Part shown: positions 17,780-27,269 of the stretch, in pieces | Numbering within the stretch: the first letter of the stretch is position 1 | Layout: every line of letters begins with the position of its first letter | Notes under the pieces: model-generated | What the model saw: only the letters and a program-made list of their open reading frames with translations | The model's database searches: none | Told to the model about the DNA's origin: nothing | Made by a program: the position numbers and the translations under genes | Origin: Bradyrhizobium sp. KBS0727 | Lineage (GTDB): Bacteria; Pseudomonadota; Alphaproteobacteria; Rhizobiales; Xanthobacteraceae | Length of the DNA stretch: 64,000 nucleotides | NCBI RefSeq assembly: GCF_005937885.2 | Contig: NZ_CP042176.1 | Coordinates: 1,731,501 to 1,795,500, forward strand | Reading direction: 5' to 3'

Positions 17780-18056
17780 CCTGCGCCGGCGAAAGCCGGT
17801 GCGGGCGGCGGGGTGCGGTGTGACTGATCGAGTTCCAGTTCTCGAATCATCAATTAGCTTAACTCACAATAATTCGTGTGCTCAGTTTGAACTGGAGCGC
17901 GCGCTTCGTTTTGCTCGAATGTGATTATACTTAGACAAATAATTCTGTTCGCGAGGAAATGTTTTTGGCATGCAATCTCTGTTTGCATTTCAAAATATTG
18001 CTGCATACGGTTGGGCAATTCAACTCTTGCTATCGCGCAGCCGCAGGACCTCTTCA
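17780..18056. other. AT-richer gene-free stretch at the left edge of a probable insert
   Basis: About 280 bp without a convincing gene. From about 17835 the base composition changes from GC-rich to clearly AT-richer. A possible extended -10 (TGATTATACT) is near 17924. Direct repeats or integrase sites that would define the boundary were not found. Confidence 0.5.
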
Positions 18057-19202
18057 ATGTTTCACAATCCGCGCGATTTTGGGCCTAAGGGCACTTACGG
18101 AGCATATCCAGTAATTAAAGCATTCAATCCGCTTAGCAGTGTCGGCACCTTTCTATTGGCCACCGCACTGTTGTTGCTTGGATTGATCTCAGAGAGTCAT
18201 GCCGACGCAACTAGCACGCGTCAAGCCAGCACGCGTCAAGAGCGCTTTGCTGCTGGGTTTTTCTTTACCGCTTCGTCACGCCAAGCCGCATTTCCTGTCC
18301 CGGTTGGGGGCGGACGTATCGACGTGATGATTGTCGACCTAAAATCCGGCGATCGAAAGCGCCTTAGCAGTGCCGATTCAAGCCTGTTGACGCCACTTTT
18401 GTCAGCGGACGGCGAACGTTTGCTGCTCGTTCGCTTCAATCGTACTGGCATTTATGACCTGTTGTCGTGCACGACGACGACTTTTGTTTGCAAAGTTGAG
18501 ACTTCCGGAGAAGGCTCTATCAATTCACCCGTTGAGGTCGGCGCAAATAGGATCTTGTATGTTGGAAGTCCGATCCGAACCATTCCGGGTGTTCGGTCCC
18601 GATATCCTCAACATGATCTATGGATTCTAGAAAGGGGAGCATTGCCTCGACAGCTCACGCAATTGCAGTTCTTTGAGATGAATTGGTTGAGCGTGGCGGG
18701 TACGAATGTCTACTTTTCTGCGATGGGGTCGGGCTCTGGCAAGGAGATAATTCCAAAGTTCGAGCCGGTGGCGATGAACTATAGCGACATTTTCAGACTT
18801 CCCTTCGATGCAGTCCACGGGTCAGTCCGACCACCTGATCGGCAGTTGGCGCCTATTTTCATTTCGGGAGGCAGATCAACTGCCGCGAACGTGGCCCCAG
18901 ATGAATCAATCGCGGCGTTTCTGTCGACGCGAAATCAGGTCGGTGGCTATCGATATGATCTAGTAGTAACCGATGTGAGAAGCGGAGGTAGCAGGACAGT
19001 CGAATCAACTGGTCGGGGCTTTTCCCGCCCGGCTATGGTTGACGGGGCAGTGTTGGTTAGAGAAATCTTCGACGACCGATACGTAATCGGCCGGTTGGCA
19101 TCGAGCGACTCAAAGATTGTGCCGCTGGTCGAGGTCAACGATAGTTCGATCTCCACGACCGAAATCACAGAAATCAAGATTGAACTTGGGGGGCTGCGCT
19201 GA
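18057..19202 (+). CDS. Secreted or lipid-anchored TolB/WD40-like propeller protein, unknown function
   Basis: A 381-residue protein (410 if it starts at ATG 17970). A hydrophobic export segment (VGTFLLATALLLLGLISESHADA) ends with a plausible signal cleavage site. The mature part has repeats of the TolB/PD40 type (IDVMIVDLKSGDRKRLSS, SLLTPLLSADGERLLLVRF, DLVVTDVRSGGSRTVES), suggesting a beta-propeller that reads peptides or polysaccharides. AGGA lies 8 bp before 18057. Codon use and GC are visibly lower than in the neighbours, so the gene is probably acquired. No close relative is recognised. Confidence 0.65.
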   Translation: MFHNPRDFGPKGTYGAYPVIKAFNPLSSVGTFLLATALLLLGLISESHADATSTRQASTRQERFAAGFFFTASSRQAAFPVPVGGGRIDVMIVDLKSGDRKRLSSADSSLLTPLLSADGERLLLVRFNRTGIYDLLSCTTTTFVCKVETSGEGSINSPVEVGANRILYVGSPIRTIPGVRSRYPQHDLWILERGALPRQLTQLQFFEMNWLSVAGTNVYFSAMGSGSGKEIIPKFEPVAMNYSDIFRLPFDAVHGSVRPPDRQLAPIFISGGRSTAANVAPDESIAAFLSTRNQVGGYRYDLVVTDVRSGGSRTVESTGRGFSRPAMVDGAVLVREIFDDRYVIGRLASSDSKIVPLVEVNDSSISTTEITEIKIELGGLR

Positions 19203-19522
19203 TCTATCCTGCTGGGCAGGTGTTGAGTGACGCGTCCGGCAAAATGGTAGGCGAGGGCAATTTCGAGGCCCAGGCCGAGCAGGTATTCCGCAATATCAAG
19301 CTTGGGCTTGGAGCGGCGGGCGCCACCATGGCCGATGTCGTCAAGTTGAACGTCTACATCGTGGCCGAAGTAGACCAGGCTGATGTGCCGACGTTGCGCG
19401 CGATCCGTGACCGCCACGTCAATACGGCGACGCCGCCGGCGAGCACGCTGGTGTTCCTCACGCGTCTCGCCCGGCCGGGCTGGCTGATCGAGATCGAAGC
19501 GATCGCGGCAATTGACGCGTAG
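19199..19522 (+). pseudogene. 5'-truncated RidA family (enamine/imine deaminase) gene
   Basis: In frame from about 19199 the sequence reads LIYPAGQVLSDASGKMVGEG, then FEAQAEQVFRNIKLGLGAAGATMADVV and the conserved PPASTLVF...RPGWLIEIEAIA end of a RidA/YjgF protein. The first 20-25 residues with the usual start are missing; the frame upstream hits a stop at 19181 inside the preceding foreign gene. A GTG at 19220 could start a 100-residue product, but it would lack the first strand of the fold. Best read as a remnant cut by the insertion. Confidence 0.7.
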
Positions 19523-19534
19523 TCATTCAAAAAA

Positions 19535-19573
19535 TTGAAGCCCGGCTCTGATCCGATCAGAACCGGGCTTCAA
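19535..19573 (-). terminator. Rho-independent terminator for the leftward GST gene
   Basis: GAAGCCCGG...CCGGGCTTC stem with an additional CTGATC/GATCAG inner pairing. On the minus strand it is followed by AATTTTTTG, a T-run. It lies just downstream of the GST stop at 19600 and also just after the ridA remnant on the plus strand. Confidence 0.8.
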
Positions 19574-19599
19574 GTCATCGTTTCGCCGTGTCGGCCAGA

Positions 19600-20286
19600 T
19601 CAGGCGGCTTTCACCGCAAGATGTTTGAACATGTTGCGGCGGGCCTCGTCGTCCATCTCGGCCTTGAACTTGAAGTTGTCCTTCAGCGCGATCGCCTTGG
19701 CTGCCGCGGGCCGGGCCGAGATTTCGTCGACCAGTCTTTTGACGTTGGAGTATTTCGCGACGGCGTCCTCGCCGAGTACGAACGGGATCATGCGGGCCCA
19801 GCCCCACACGTCCATGTCGACGATGGTGTAGGTGTCGCCGACCATGTAGCGCTTGCCGGCGAGGTGGTCGTTGAGAATTCCGAAGTGCCGCTGCGCCTCG
19901 AACTGGTAGCGGTTATGGGCGTAGTCGACCTTTTCCGGCGCGAAATGCTTGAAGTGGACAGCCTGGCCCGAGAAAGGACCGACGCCGGTTGCGACGAACA
20001 TCAGCCAGGACAGCAATTCGCCGCGGTTGGCCGGCGTGTTCGGCGGCAGGAACTTGCCGGTCTTTTCGGCGAGGTAGAGCAGGATGGCGTTGCTGTCGAA
20101 CACCTTGACGCCGCCGTCGTCGATCGCCGGCACCTTGGCGTTCGGGTTGATGGCGAGATATTCCGGCGTGAACTGGTCGCCCTTGCGGGTATCGACCGCC
20201 ACCGGCTCATAGGCGATGCCGGCTTCCTCGAGAAACAGCGCGACCTTGGTCGGGTTCGGTGATCCGTTGAAATAGAATTTGAGCAT
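19600..20286 (-). CDS. Glutathione S-transferase family protein
   Basis: A 228-residue GST. The N-terminal domain reads MLKFYFNGSPNPTKVALFLE with the GSH-contacting NPNAKVPAIDDGGVKVFDSNAIL segment, followed by a helical domain with YMVGDTYTIVDMDVWGWA. The SPNPTKV start resembles the Ser-type (nu/YfcG-like) GSTs, which often have disulfide reductase activity. ATG 20286 is preceded by AGGGGAGA; a longer frame to 20385 lacks family features. It ends in a clear terminator and appears monocistronic. Confidence 0.93.
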   Translation of the reverse strand: MLKFYFNGSPNPTKVALFLEEAGIAYEPVAVDTRKGDQFTPEYLAINPNAKVPAIDDGGVKVFDSNAILLYLAEKTGKFLPPNTPANRGELLSWLMFVATGVGPFSGQAVHFKHFAPEKVDYAHNRYQFEAQRHFGILNDHLAGKRYMVGDTYTIVDMDVWGWARMIPFVLGEDAVAKYSNVKRLVDEISARPAAAKAIALKDNFKFKAEMDDEARRNMFKHLAVKAA

Positions 20287-20424
20287 TTGGAAATCTCCCC
20301 TGCTTTTGTTGCCGACAAGACATCGGGACGCGGCAGCACTGCCGCGGACGGCCTGTCCTTGCTCAAATTTTGGCGAACGGCGCAACCGACGAGTTCGTGA
20401 ATGGCGGCCCGCATGGCGCGTCGA

Positions 20425-20751
20425 TCAGCCGACCAGGAAGAGGCCTGCGATACCCGCAACCATCATCGCTGCTCCTGAGAGGTGCAGCGGCACAGCCATG
20501 CGCGTTGCCGACTGCAGGTCGGAGACCTGGATGGCGCGATCCGGCCCCCGCGCATAGCCATGGGCGATCACTTCCCGATTGAAATCACCATGGGCGTCCA
20601 TGGTGACGGCAAGGCCGACGCGGATCAGGAGGATGCCGAAGATGACGAGGCCGGCGGATCCCAGCATGCCGACCAGCAGCACCGGGAACATGCCGACGAA
20701 GAATATCGGCAGCAGCGGCAGGAGCAGCAATGTCTCGGATCGAGGTCGCAT
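20425..20751 (-). CDS. Small conserved membrane protein, unknown function (108 aa)
   Basis: Two hydrophobic stretches at the N-terminus (LLLLPLLPIFFVGMFPVLLVGM and GLVIFGILLIRVGLAV) and one at the C-terminus (MMVAGIAGLFLVG) suggest three membrane segments around a short hydrophilic loop. No family is recognised. It lies 94 bp downstream of ccrM on the same strand and may be cotranscribed. The composition fits its neighbours, which supports a real gene. Confidence 0.6.
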   Translation of the reverse strand: MRPRSETLLLLPLLPIFFVGMFPVLLVGMLGSAGLVIFGILLIRVGLAVTMDAHGDFNREVIAHGYARGPDRAIQVSDLQSATRMAVPLHLSGAAMMVAGIAGLFLVG

Positions 20752-20844
20752 CGGCGGACCAATCGAAACAGCAACTGATATGGCCTATTCTAGGTCCGGC
20801 TTTCGACAGCAATCAAGTCGAAAGGGCGTGAACGCGGCGCAGGC

Positions 20845-21997
<1,153 letters not shown>

Positions 21998-22231
21998 AGG
22001 CGACGCTGTCGGCGACGCGGGACTAAACAACCGACTGGCGATACATTGACCGGGCAAAGTAAAAATCGACTTAACCCGTCATACTACCGAGCGAGATTTG
22101 CCGAGAAGAGATTGCCGCTTATGCGGACTAGGCAATAATTGCCGGGCGGGTTATTGATTAACGGGATGGAAATTTTACGTGACTGCTGCGTTGGGTATCT
22201 GTGCCACCAGCCGGGATGAGGAAATACCGCC

Positions 22232-23167
22232 ATGCGTTACGATGATTTTCGCCGCAGCGACGATATCGATGACCGTCGCGACGATAGCGGCGGCGGAATG
22301 GGTGGCGGTGGCGGTTTCGGTCTTCCGATGGGCGGCGGCGGGCTCGGCATCGGTACCATCATCGTGCTCGGCCTGGTCGGCTATGCCTTCGGCATCGACC
22401 CGCGCATCCTGATCGGCGGCGCTGAAATCCTCACCGGCGGCAACCAGGCGCCGACCTACCAGACCGACCGTCGCTCGGGGCCGGCCAAGACCGGCGCGCC
22501 GAAGGACGAGATGGGCAGCATGATCTCCGGCGTGCTCGGCGAGATCGACGATCGCTGGAGCGAGATTTTCCAGGCCAGCGGGCAATCCTATTCCGGTCCG
22601 CGCATCGTGCTGTTCCGCAACGCCACCAATGGCGGACGCTGCGGCATGGCGCAGTCGGCGATGGGGCCGTTCTACTGCCCGCCGGACAAGCAGATCTTCC
22701 TCGACACCAATTTCTTCCGCGAGGTCGAGACGCGCTTCCGCGGCTGCTCGGGCAACGCTTGTAAATTCACCGCCGCCTATATCATCGCGCATGAAGCCGG
22801 GCATCACATCCAGAACCTGCTCGGCATCCTGCCGCGGGTGACGCGGCTGCAGCAGCAGGCCGGCAGCAAGGCCGAGGCCAACGCGCTGCAGGTCAAGGTC
22901 GAGCTGCAGGCCGATTGCCTGTCCGGTGTCTGGGTCAACCGCGAAGAGAAGAAACGTCCGGGCTTCCTCGAAGCCGGCGATATCGACGCGGCGCTGACCA
23001 CGGCGAGCGCGATCGGCGACGACACGCTGCAGCGGCAGGCGACGGGCAGGGTGGTGCCGGATTCCTTCACCCACGGCTCCGCCGCGCAGCGCAAGCAATG
23101 GTTCATGACCGGCTATCAGCAGGGCACGGTGCAGGCCTGCAACACGTTCGGTGCGGGCGCGTTGTAG
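22232..23167 (+). CDS. Neutral zinc metallopeptidase, YpfJ/KPN_02809 family
   Basis: A 311-residue protein. The N-terminus has a glycine-rich linker (21-40) and a membrane anchor (GIGTIIVLGLVGYAFGI). The zinc site HEAGHH (187-192) lies within AYIIAHEAGHHIQN, and a further acidic ligand is in ELQADCLSGVW. It is presumed to be a membrane-tethered peptidase facing the periplasm; the substrate is unknown. The gene is divergent from ccrM and preceded by GATGAGG. The length matches the family. Confidence 0.93.
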   Translation: MRYDDFRRSDDIDDRRDDSGGGMGGGGGFGLPMGGGGLGIGTIIVLGLVGYAFGIDPRILIGGAEILTGGNQAPTYQTDRRSGPAKTGAPKDEMGSMISGVLGEIDDRWSEIFQASGQSYSGPRIVLFRNATNGGRCGMAQSAMGPFYCPPDKQIFLDTNFFREVETRFRGCSGNACKFTAAYIIAHEAGHHIQNLLGILPRVTRLQQQAGSKAEANALQVKVELQADCLSGVWVNREEKKRPGFLEAGDIDAALTTASAIGDDTLQRQATGRVVPDSFTHGSAAQRKQWFMTGYQQGTVQACNTFGAGAL

Positions 23168-23185
23168 CCAGTAAAAGTATCGATC

Positions 23186-23273
23186 GTCATGGCCGGGCTT
23201 GTCCCGGCCATCCACGTCTATACTTCTGAGACAGTTTGAATGCGTGGATGCCCGGGACAAGCCCGGGCATGAC
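23186..23273. repeat. Class C inverted repeat, copy C2
   Basis: GTCATGGCCGGGCTTGTCCC at the left pairs with GGGACAAGCCCGGGCATGAC at the right; inner arms CCATCCACGTC and GCGTGGATG. It lies between the zinc peptidase gene and moaB. Confidence 0.88.
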
Positions 23274-23287
23274 GAAGAGAACGGCCA

Positions 23288-23851
23288 ATGTCCTCCACCA
23301 ACGAAACCAAGCAATTCGTCCCGCTCAATATCGCGGTGCTGACGATTTCCGACACGCGTTCGCTGGCCGATGACAAATCCGGCGCTACGCTGGCGGACCG
23401 GCTGACGGCGGCCGGTCATCATCTCGCGGCGCGCGAGATCATCGTCGACGATGTCGACGCGATCCGGGTCGTGATCCGGCGATGGATCGCCGATCCCAGC
23501 GTCGACGCCATCATCACGACTGGCGGCACCGGCTTTACCGGCCGCGACGTCACGCCGGAGGCGATCGAGCCCTTGTTCGAAAAGCGGATGGATGGTTTTT
23601 CCATCGCCTTTCACATGCTGAGCCACGCCAAGATCGGCACCTCGACGATCCAGAGCCGCGCCACCGCCGGCGTCGCCGGCGCGACCTTCATATTCTGCCT
23701 GCCGGGATCGCCAGGCGCCTGCCGTGACGGCTGGGATGGCATCCTCGCTGCCCAGCTCGATTACCGCACGCGCCCCTGCAATTTCGTCGAGATCATGCCG
23801 CGGCTGGATGAGCATCTGCGGCGGCCGAAGGCGAAGGGCGCCTCGGCTTGA
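23288..23851 (+). CDS. moaB: Molybdenum cofactor biosynthesis protein B
   Basis: A 187-residue MoaB/MogA-type protein. It has the molybdopterin-binding fold motifs LTISDTRSLADDKSG, DAIITTGGTGFTGRDVTPEA and the terminal FCLPGSPGACRDGWD. MoaB/MogA adenylylates molybdopterin before molybdenum insertion. No other moa genes are adjacent. The start follows a class C repeat with only about 14 bp of spacing. Confidence 0.94.
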   Translation: MSSTNETKQFVPLNIAVLTISDTRSLADDKSGATLADRLTAAGHHLAAREIIVDDVDAIRVVIRRWIADPSVDAIITTGGTGFTGRDVTPEAIEPLFEKRMDGFSIAFHMLSHAKIGTSTIQSRATAGVAGATFIFCLPGSPGACRDGWDGILAAQLDYRTRPCNFVEIMPRLDEHLRRPKAKGASA

Positions 23852-23858
23852 TTCCGCT

Positions 23859-23961
23859 GTCATTCCGGGGCGCGCCATTTGGCGCGAACCCGGAATCTCG
23901 AGATTCCCCGATGCGCAATTGCGCATCTGAGGTTCGATGCTGCGCATCGCCCCGGAATGAC
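23859..23961. repeat. Class A intergenic palindromic repeat, copy A5
   Basis: First hairpin CGCGCC/GGCGCG, core AATCTCGAGATT, GATGCGCAATTGCGCATC and a CGATGC/GCATCG stem. It lies between the convergent moaB and the small 50-residue gene. Confidence 0.9.
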
Positions 23962-23979
23962 GGTGGTTACAACTGACTG

Positions 23980-24132
23980 TTAGCGCCGGCCGATGCCGGT
24001 CAGCAGATCCCAGATCGCGCGCCACATATTGCGATAATATTCCGCCCGCAATTCGTGCGCGCGTTTCGTGTAGAACGCGATCAGATCCGGCGTGATGCGC
24101 CGCGATGATGTGTCGCGGCGCCCCGGCTTCAC
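23980..24132 (-). CDS. Small basic protein (50 aa), translationally coupled to the MarR-GNAT gene
   Basis: GTG at 24132 overlaps the stop of the preceding gene in GTGA. The product (VKPGRRDTSSRRITPDLIAF..., ending WDLLTGIGRR) is rich in Arg and aromatic residues and probably forms an amphipathic helix after residue 14. No family is recognised. Support comes from the 4-bp stop/start overlap and protein-like composition. Confidence 0.5.
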   Translation of the reverse strand: MKPGRRDTSSRRITPDLIAFYTKRAHELRAEYYRNMWRAIWDLLTGIGRR

Positions 24133-25058
24133 AGCTCCAGCTCCCAGGTTTCGCTGACCAGGCTTTGACCGAAACTGCGGTTCGCCTCGCTCGCGACCAG
24201 CACGAAGCCGGCATCCTGATAGATCTTGCGGGCGGCGAGCAAAATGCTCTGGGTCCACAAGGTGATCTTGCGATAGCCGCAGGCCTTCGCGAACGCGATG
24301 CACTCGGCGACCAGCCGCTGGCCCAATCGCTGTCCGCGTCCGGCCGGATCGACCAGCAGCAGGCGAATTTTCGCGACATCGTCGCTATGCCGCACCAGAA
24401 ATACCGAGCCGACCTGCGCGCCATCGATGTCGGCGATCCAGCAGCGTTCCCGCGACGCGTCGAACGAGGCGAGGAATTTCGCGGTGATCTCCGCGACCAG
24501 GCCCTCGAACGAGGAATCGAAGCCGTATTCGCTGGCGTAGAGCGCGCCGTGGCTCTGCACCACCCATCCCATGTCGCCGGGGCGGGGGCCGCGCAGGATG
24601 GCTGCCGGCGGCGGGGCATCCGGCGCGCCGAGCAGCCGTTCGATCACGGCCATGGCGCCGATCAGCTTTTGGCTGCCGCTTGCCGGTAGGGCTGCCAGCA
24701 TCGCGCCGACATCTTCCTGCGAACTGCGCTCGAGCCTGGCAAAGGCCTGCCGGCCCTTGGCGGTCAGGCCGAGCCGGTATTGCCGGCGATCCGTCGGCAG
24801 CGGCTTGCGCGTGATCAGGCCGTTCTCGTCGAAATTCTGGACGATCCGGCTGAGGTAGCCGGCGTCGAGGCCCAGCTCGTTGCCGATTTCCTTGGCGGAC
24901 AGATCTTCGCGATGGGCGAGTTCGTACAGCACCCGCGCCTCGCTCAGCGAATACGGGCTCTTCAGCAGTTGTTGGTCGAGCACGCCGAGCTTGCGGGTAT
25001 AGAAGCGGTTGAAGGCGCGAACCGCCGCGACCTGGTGATCGGAATCCGTCTGGGACAT
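24129..25058 (-). CDS. MarR-type regulator fused to a GNAT acetyltransferase
   Basis: A 309-residue two-domain protein. Residues 1 to about 145 are a MarR winged helix (LSEARVLYELAHREDLSAKEIGNELGLDAGYLSRIVQNFDENGLI). Residues about 155-309 are a GNAT domain with the acetyl-CoA loop DPAGRGQRLGQRLV and ILLAARKIYQDAGF. Such fusions occur in many proteobacteria; the acetyl acceptor and the genes controlled are unknown. A CAATTAATTG palindrome upstream is a likely self-operator. A 50-residue gene overlaps its stop. Confidence 0.92.
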   Translation of the reverse strand: MSQTDSDHQVAAVRAFNRFYTRKLGVLDQQLLKSPYSLSEARVLYELAHREDLSAKEIGNELGLDAGYLSRIVQNFDENGLITRKPLPTDRRQYRLGLTAKGRQAFARLERSSQEDVGAMLAALPASGSQKLIGAMAVIERLLGAPDAPPPAAILRGPRPGDMGWVVQSHGALYASEYGFDSSFEGLVAEITAKFLASFDASRERCWIADIDGAQVGSVFLVRHSDDVAKIRLLLVDPAGRGQRLGQRLVAECIAFAKACGYRKITLWTQSILLAARKIYQDAGFVLVASEANRSFGQSLVSETWELEL

Positions 25059-25083
25059 GGCGCACCTCGATAGTTGCCATTAT

Positions 25084-25093
25084 CAATTAATTG
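25084..25093. promoter_or_regulatory. MarR operator candidate upstream of the MarR-GNAT gene
   Basis: The palindrome CAATTAATTG lies 26 bp upstream of the start and is framed by TTGCCA and TGGCAA, an outer dyad. MarR proteins bind short AT-rich palindromes over their own promoters, so autorepression is likely. Confidence 0.45.
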
Positions 25094-25209
25094 TTTGACT
25101 TTGGCAAGTATTTCCGCACGAACCGGTTCCCGTCCTACTTTGCATGGGGTTGTTTTAGCGATTTTGTGTCCGGCCCTCGTCGCAGGCCAAGGATCGTCTA
25201 GCGGATGGT

Positions 25210-25782
25210 TCAGGCCACCACCATGATCCGGCTGCGCAGGGTGGTGCGCGCGGAGCGGCCGAGCTGGCGCAGCAGCCGCGCCTCGGAACGGCGGGAGTCC
25301 GGCCGATAGCCGCCAAGCCGGTCGTAATGGTCGCGCGCGATCAGGAGCCCCTGTTCCGCCGACGGCCCGGCGAACATGCGGGCGACGAATTTCAGGCTGT
25401 CGCGAAAGCCGGTGTCGGCATAGGGCGAACGGGCGTAGCGGAAGACGCCGGCGCGGGGCCGGCCGCTGCTGGCGACGCCCTGGATGAACTGCGAGGTCTC
25501 TTCGATCCAACCACTGTCGAGCACGGCGCCGGCGTGCAGGAACATCAGCCAGGGCGAGCGCGAACTCCGCGCGCCCGCCGCCATCGCCGCGGCGCGGGTT
25601 CCCTCAAACGACAGAAAACGGCAGCCGGCCACGTCGGCGACTCGTTCGATGACCCCGGTTCCGGCGCGATCGACCAGCAGCACCTCGCGGATGATGCCGG
25701 CAGCGGCGCCCGGCACCAGCGCCGCCAAGGTGGCGACGGCGGTCTGTTCGACGCCTTCGGTCGGAATGATGACGCTCAGCAT
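25210..25782 (-). CDS. Glycosyltransferase family 2-like protein (short)
   Basis: A 190-residue protein starting MLSVIIPTEG, the usual nucleotide-sugar-binding first strand of GT-A family 2 enzymes. REVLLVDRAG and WLMFLHAGAVLDSGWIEE follow, where GT2 enzymes have the DXD region; here the motif reads HAGAV, so metal binding may be altered. It is shorter than most GT2 enzymes and lacks membrane segments. The acceptor is unknown. It is divergent from the radical SAM gene. Confidence 0.75.
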   Translation of the reverse strand: MLSVIIPTEGVEQTAVATLAALVPGAAAGIIREVLLVDRAGTGVIERVADVAGCRFLSFEGTRAAAMAAGARSSRSPWLMFLHAGAVLDSGWIEETSQFIQGVASSGRPRAGVFRYARSPYADTGFRDSLKFVARMFAGPSAEQGLLIARDHYDRLGGYRPDSRRSEARLLRQLGRSARTTLRSRIMVVA

Positions 25783-25936
25783 GAATGAGGCTTCGGTGGC
25801 TCAAACGGTGAAAAACGCTGCACTGTTATCACCTTGTCACATTCAAAACAGCCACCGTAGTGCAGTTTTTTGCGGCAGCCGCTAACTGTGGGTCAATCAG
25901 CTTTTTTCGCGCGCGGTGTGGATCGTTGCGATTCAT

Positions 25937-25951
25937 GTTCTTGATTTGTTC
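25937..25951 (+). promoter_or_regulatory. Alphaproteobacterial LexA (SOS) box GTTC-N7-GTTC
   Basis: GTTCTTGATTTGTTC matches the alphaproteobacterial LexA consensus exactly (two GTTC half-sites seven bases apart). It is centred about 30 bp upstream of the radical SAM start codon at 25975, where LexA would block transcription. Confidence 0.75.
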
Positions 25952-25974
25952 TCAAGGCGTGCTATGTACGGATC

Positions 25975-27135
25975 ATGAGCCGAGCATCCTCTCATGCCCT
26001 CAAGCACCCGCCGGTCACGGCGCCCTCCGAACCGGCGGGTGCGACTCCTTTTCCCGAACTCGCGGTCGCCATCGAGCGCGAGCGGCGGCGCGGCCGCGGC
26101 GCCCAGTCCAACGACTCTGGCCGGTTCGAGGCCGAGGCGCGGGTCGCCTTCGATGACGGCTGGCAAAGCCTCGACGATCTGCCGCCGTTCAAGACCACCG
26201 TTACCATCGACACCTCGCGCAAGGTGATCGCCCGCAACGACTCGCCCGATATCGGGTTCGACCGCTCGATCAACCCGTATCGCGGCTGCGAGCATGGCTG
26301 CGTCTACTGCTTCGCGCGGCCGACCCATGCCTATCTCGGCCTGTCGCCCGGGCTCGATTTCGAGTCCAAGCTGGTCGCCAAGCCCGATGCGCCCGAACTG
26401 CTCGAGAAGGAACTGGCGGCGCCCGGTTACGAACCGCGCATGATCGCGATCGGGACCAACACCGACCCGTACCAGCCGATCGAGCGCGAGCACAAAATCA
26501 TGCGCGGCATTCTCGAAGTGCTCGAGCGCGCCGGCCATCCGGTCGGCATCGTCACCAAATCGGCGCTGGTGACGCGCGACATCGATATTCTCTCGCGGAT
26601 GGCCAAGCGCAACTTGGTCAAGGTCGCGCTGTCAGTGACGACGCTCGATCCCAAACTCGCGCGCACCATGGAGCCGCGGGCCTCGACGCCGCCGAAGCGG
26701 CTGGAGGCGATCCGGAAACTGGCGGACGCCGGCATTCCGGCGACCGTGATGGTCGCGCCGGTGATTCCCGCGCTGAACGATTCCGAAATCGAGCGGATTC
26801 TCGATGCGGCGGCGCATGCCGGCGCCAAGGAAGCGAGTTACGTATTGCTGCGGCTGCCGCTGGAAGTGCGCGACCTGTTTCGCGAATGGCTGATGGCGAA
26901 CTATCCCGACCGTTATCGCCACGTCTTTACCCTGATCCGCGACATGCGCGGCGGCCGCGACTATGACTCGCAGTGGGGCACGCGGATGAAAGGCTCCGGC
27001 CCGATGGCCTGGATGATCGGACGCCGGTTCGAAGTCGCCTGCGAGAAGCTCGGTCTCAACAAGCGCCGCTCGAAGCTGACGACCGATCATTTCATCAAGC
27101 CGAAGCGAAGCGGCCAGCAGTTGAGTTTGTTTTAG
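25975..27135 (+). CDS. PA0069-family radical SAM protein (SplB-like)
   Basis: A 386-residue radical SAM enzyme. The cluster-binding cysteines are C105, C109 and C112 in RGCEHGCVYCFARP, the CX3CX2C arrangement. The SAM barrel continues with IAIGTNTDPYQPIE and VGIVTKSALVTRDID. The family is related to spore photoproduct lyase and is often annotated as a DNA repair photolyase-like protein, although no reaction is proven. A LexA box directly upstream places it in the SOS regulon, which supports a DNA-damage role. Confidence 0.93.
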   Translation: MSRASSHALKHPPVTAPSEPAGATPFPELAVAIERERRRGRGAQSNDSGRFEAEARVAFDDGWQSLDDLPPFKTTVTIDTSRKVIARNDSPDIGFDRSINPYRGCEHGCVYCFARPTHAYLGLSPGLDFESKLVAKPDAPELLEKELAAPGYEPRMIAIGTNTDPYQPIEREHKIMRGILEVLERAGHPVGIVTKSALVTRDIDILSRMAKRNLVKVALSVTTLDPKLARTMEPRASTPPKRLEAIRKLADAGIPATVMVAPVIPALNDSEIERILDAAAHAGAKEASYVLLRLPLEVRDLFREWLMANYPDRYRHVFTLIRDMRGGRDYDSQWGTRMKGSGPMAWMIGRRFEVACEKLGLNKRRSKLTTDHFIKPKRSGQQLSLF

Positions 27136-27149
27136 CGACGATACTGTTC

Positions 27150-27245
27150 GTCATTCCGGGGCGATGCGAAGCATCGAACCTCAGATGCGCAATTGCGCAT
27201 CGGGGAATCTCGAGATTCCGGGTTCGCTTCGCGCCCCGGAATGAC
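27150..27245. repeat. Class A intergenic palindromic repeat, copy A6
   Basis: Inverted orientation relative to A1: CGATGC/GCATCG hairpin first, then GATGCGCAATTGCGCATC, AATCTCGAGATT, and the closing arm CCCCGGAATGAC. It lies between the radical SAM gene and the VOC gene. Confidence 0.9.
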
Positions 27246-27269
27246 GGATGAGGAAGTAAGACGGATAAC

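Noticed and set aside
22175..24619. 814-codon frame on the minus strand
   Set aside because: It runs antisense to the zinc peptidase gene and moaB and across a repeat and part of the MarR-GNAT gene in the wrong frame; Arg/Ala-rich without motifs.
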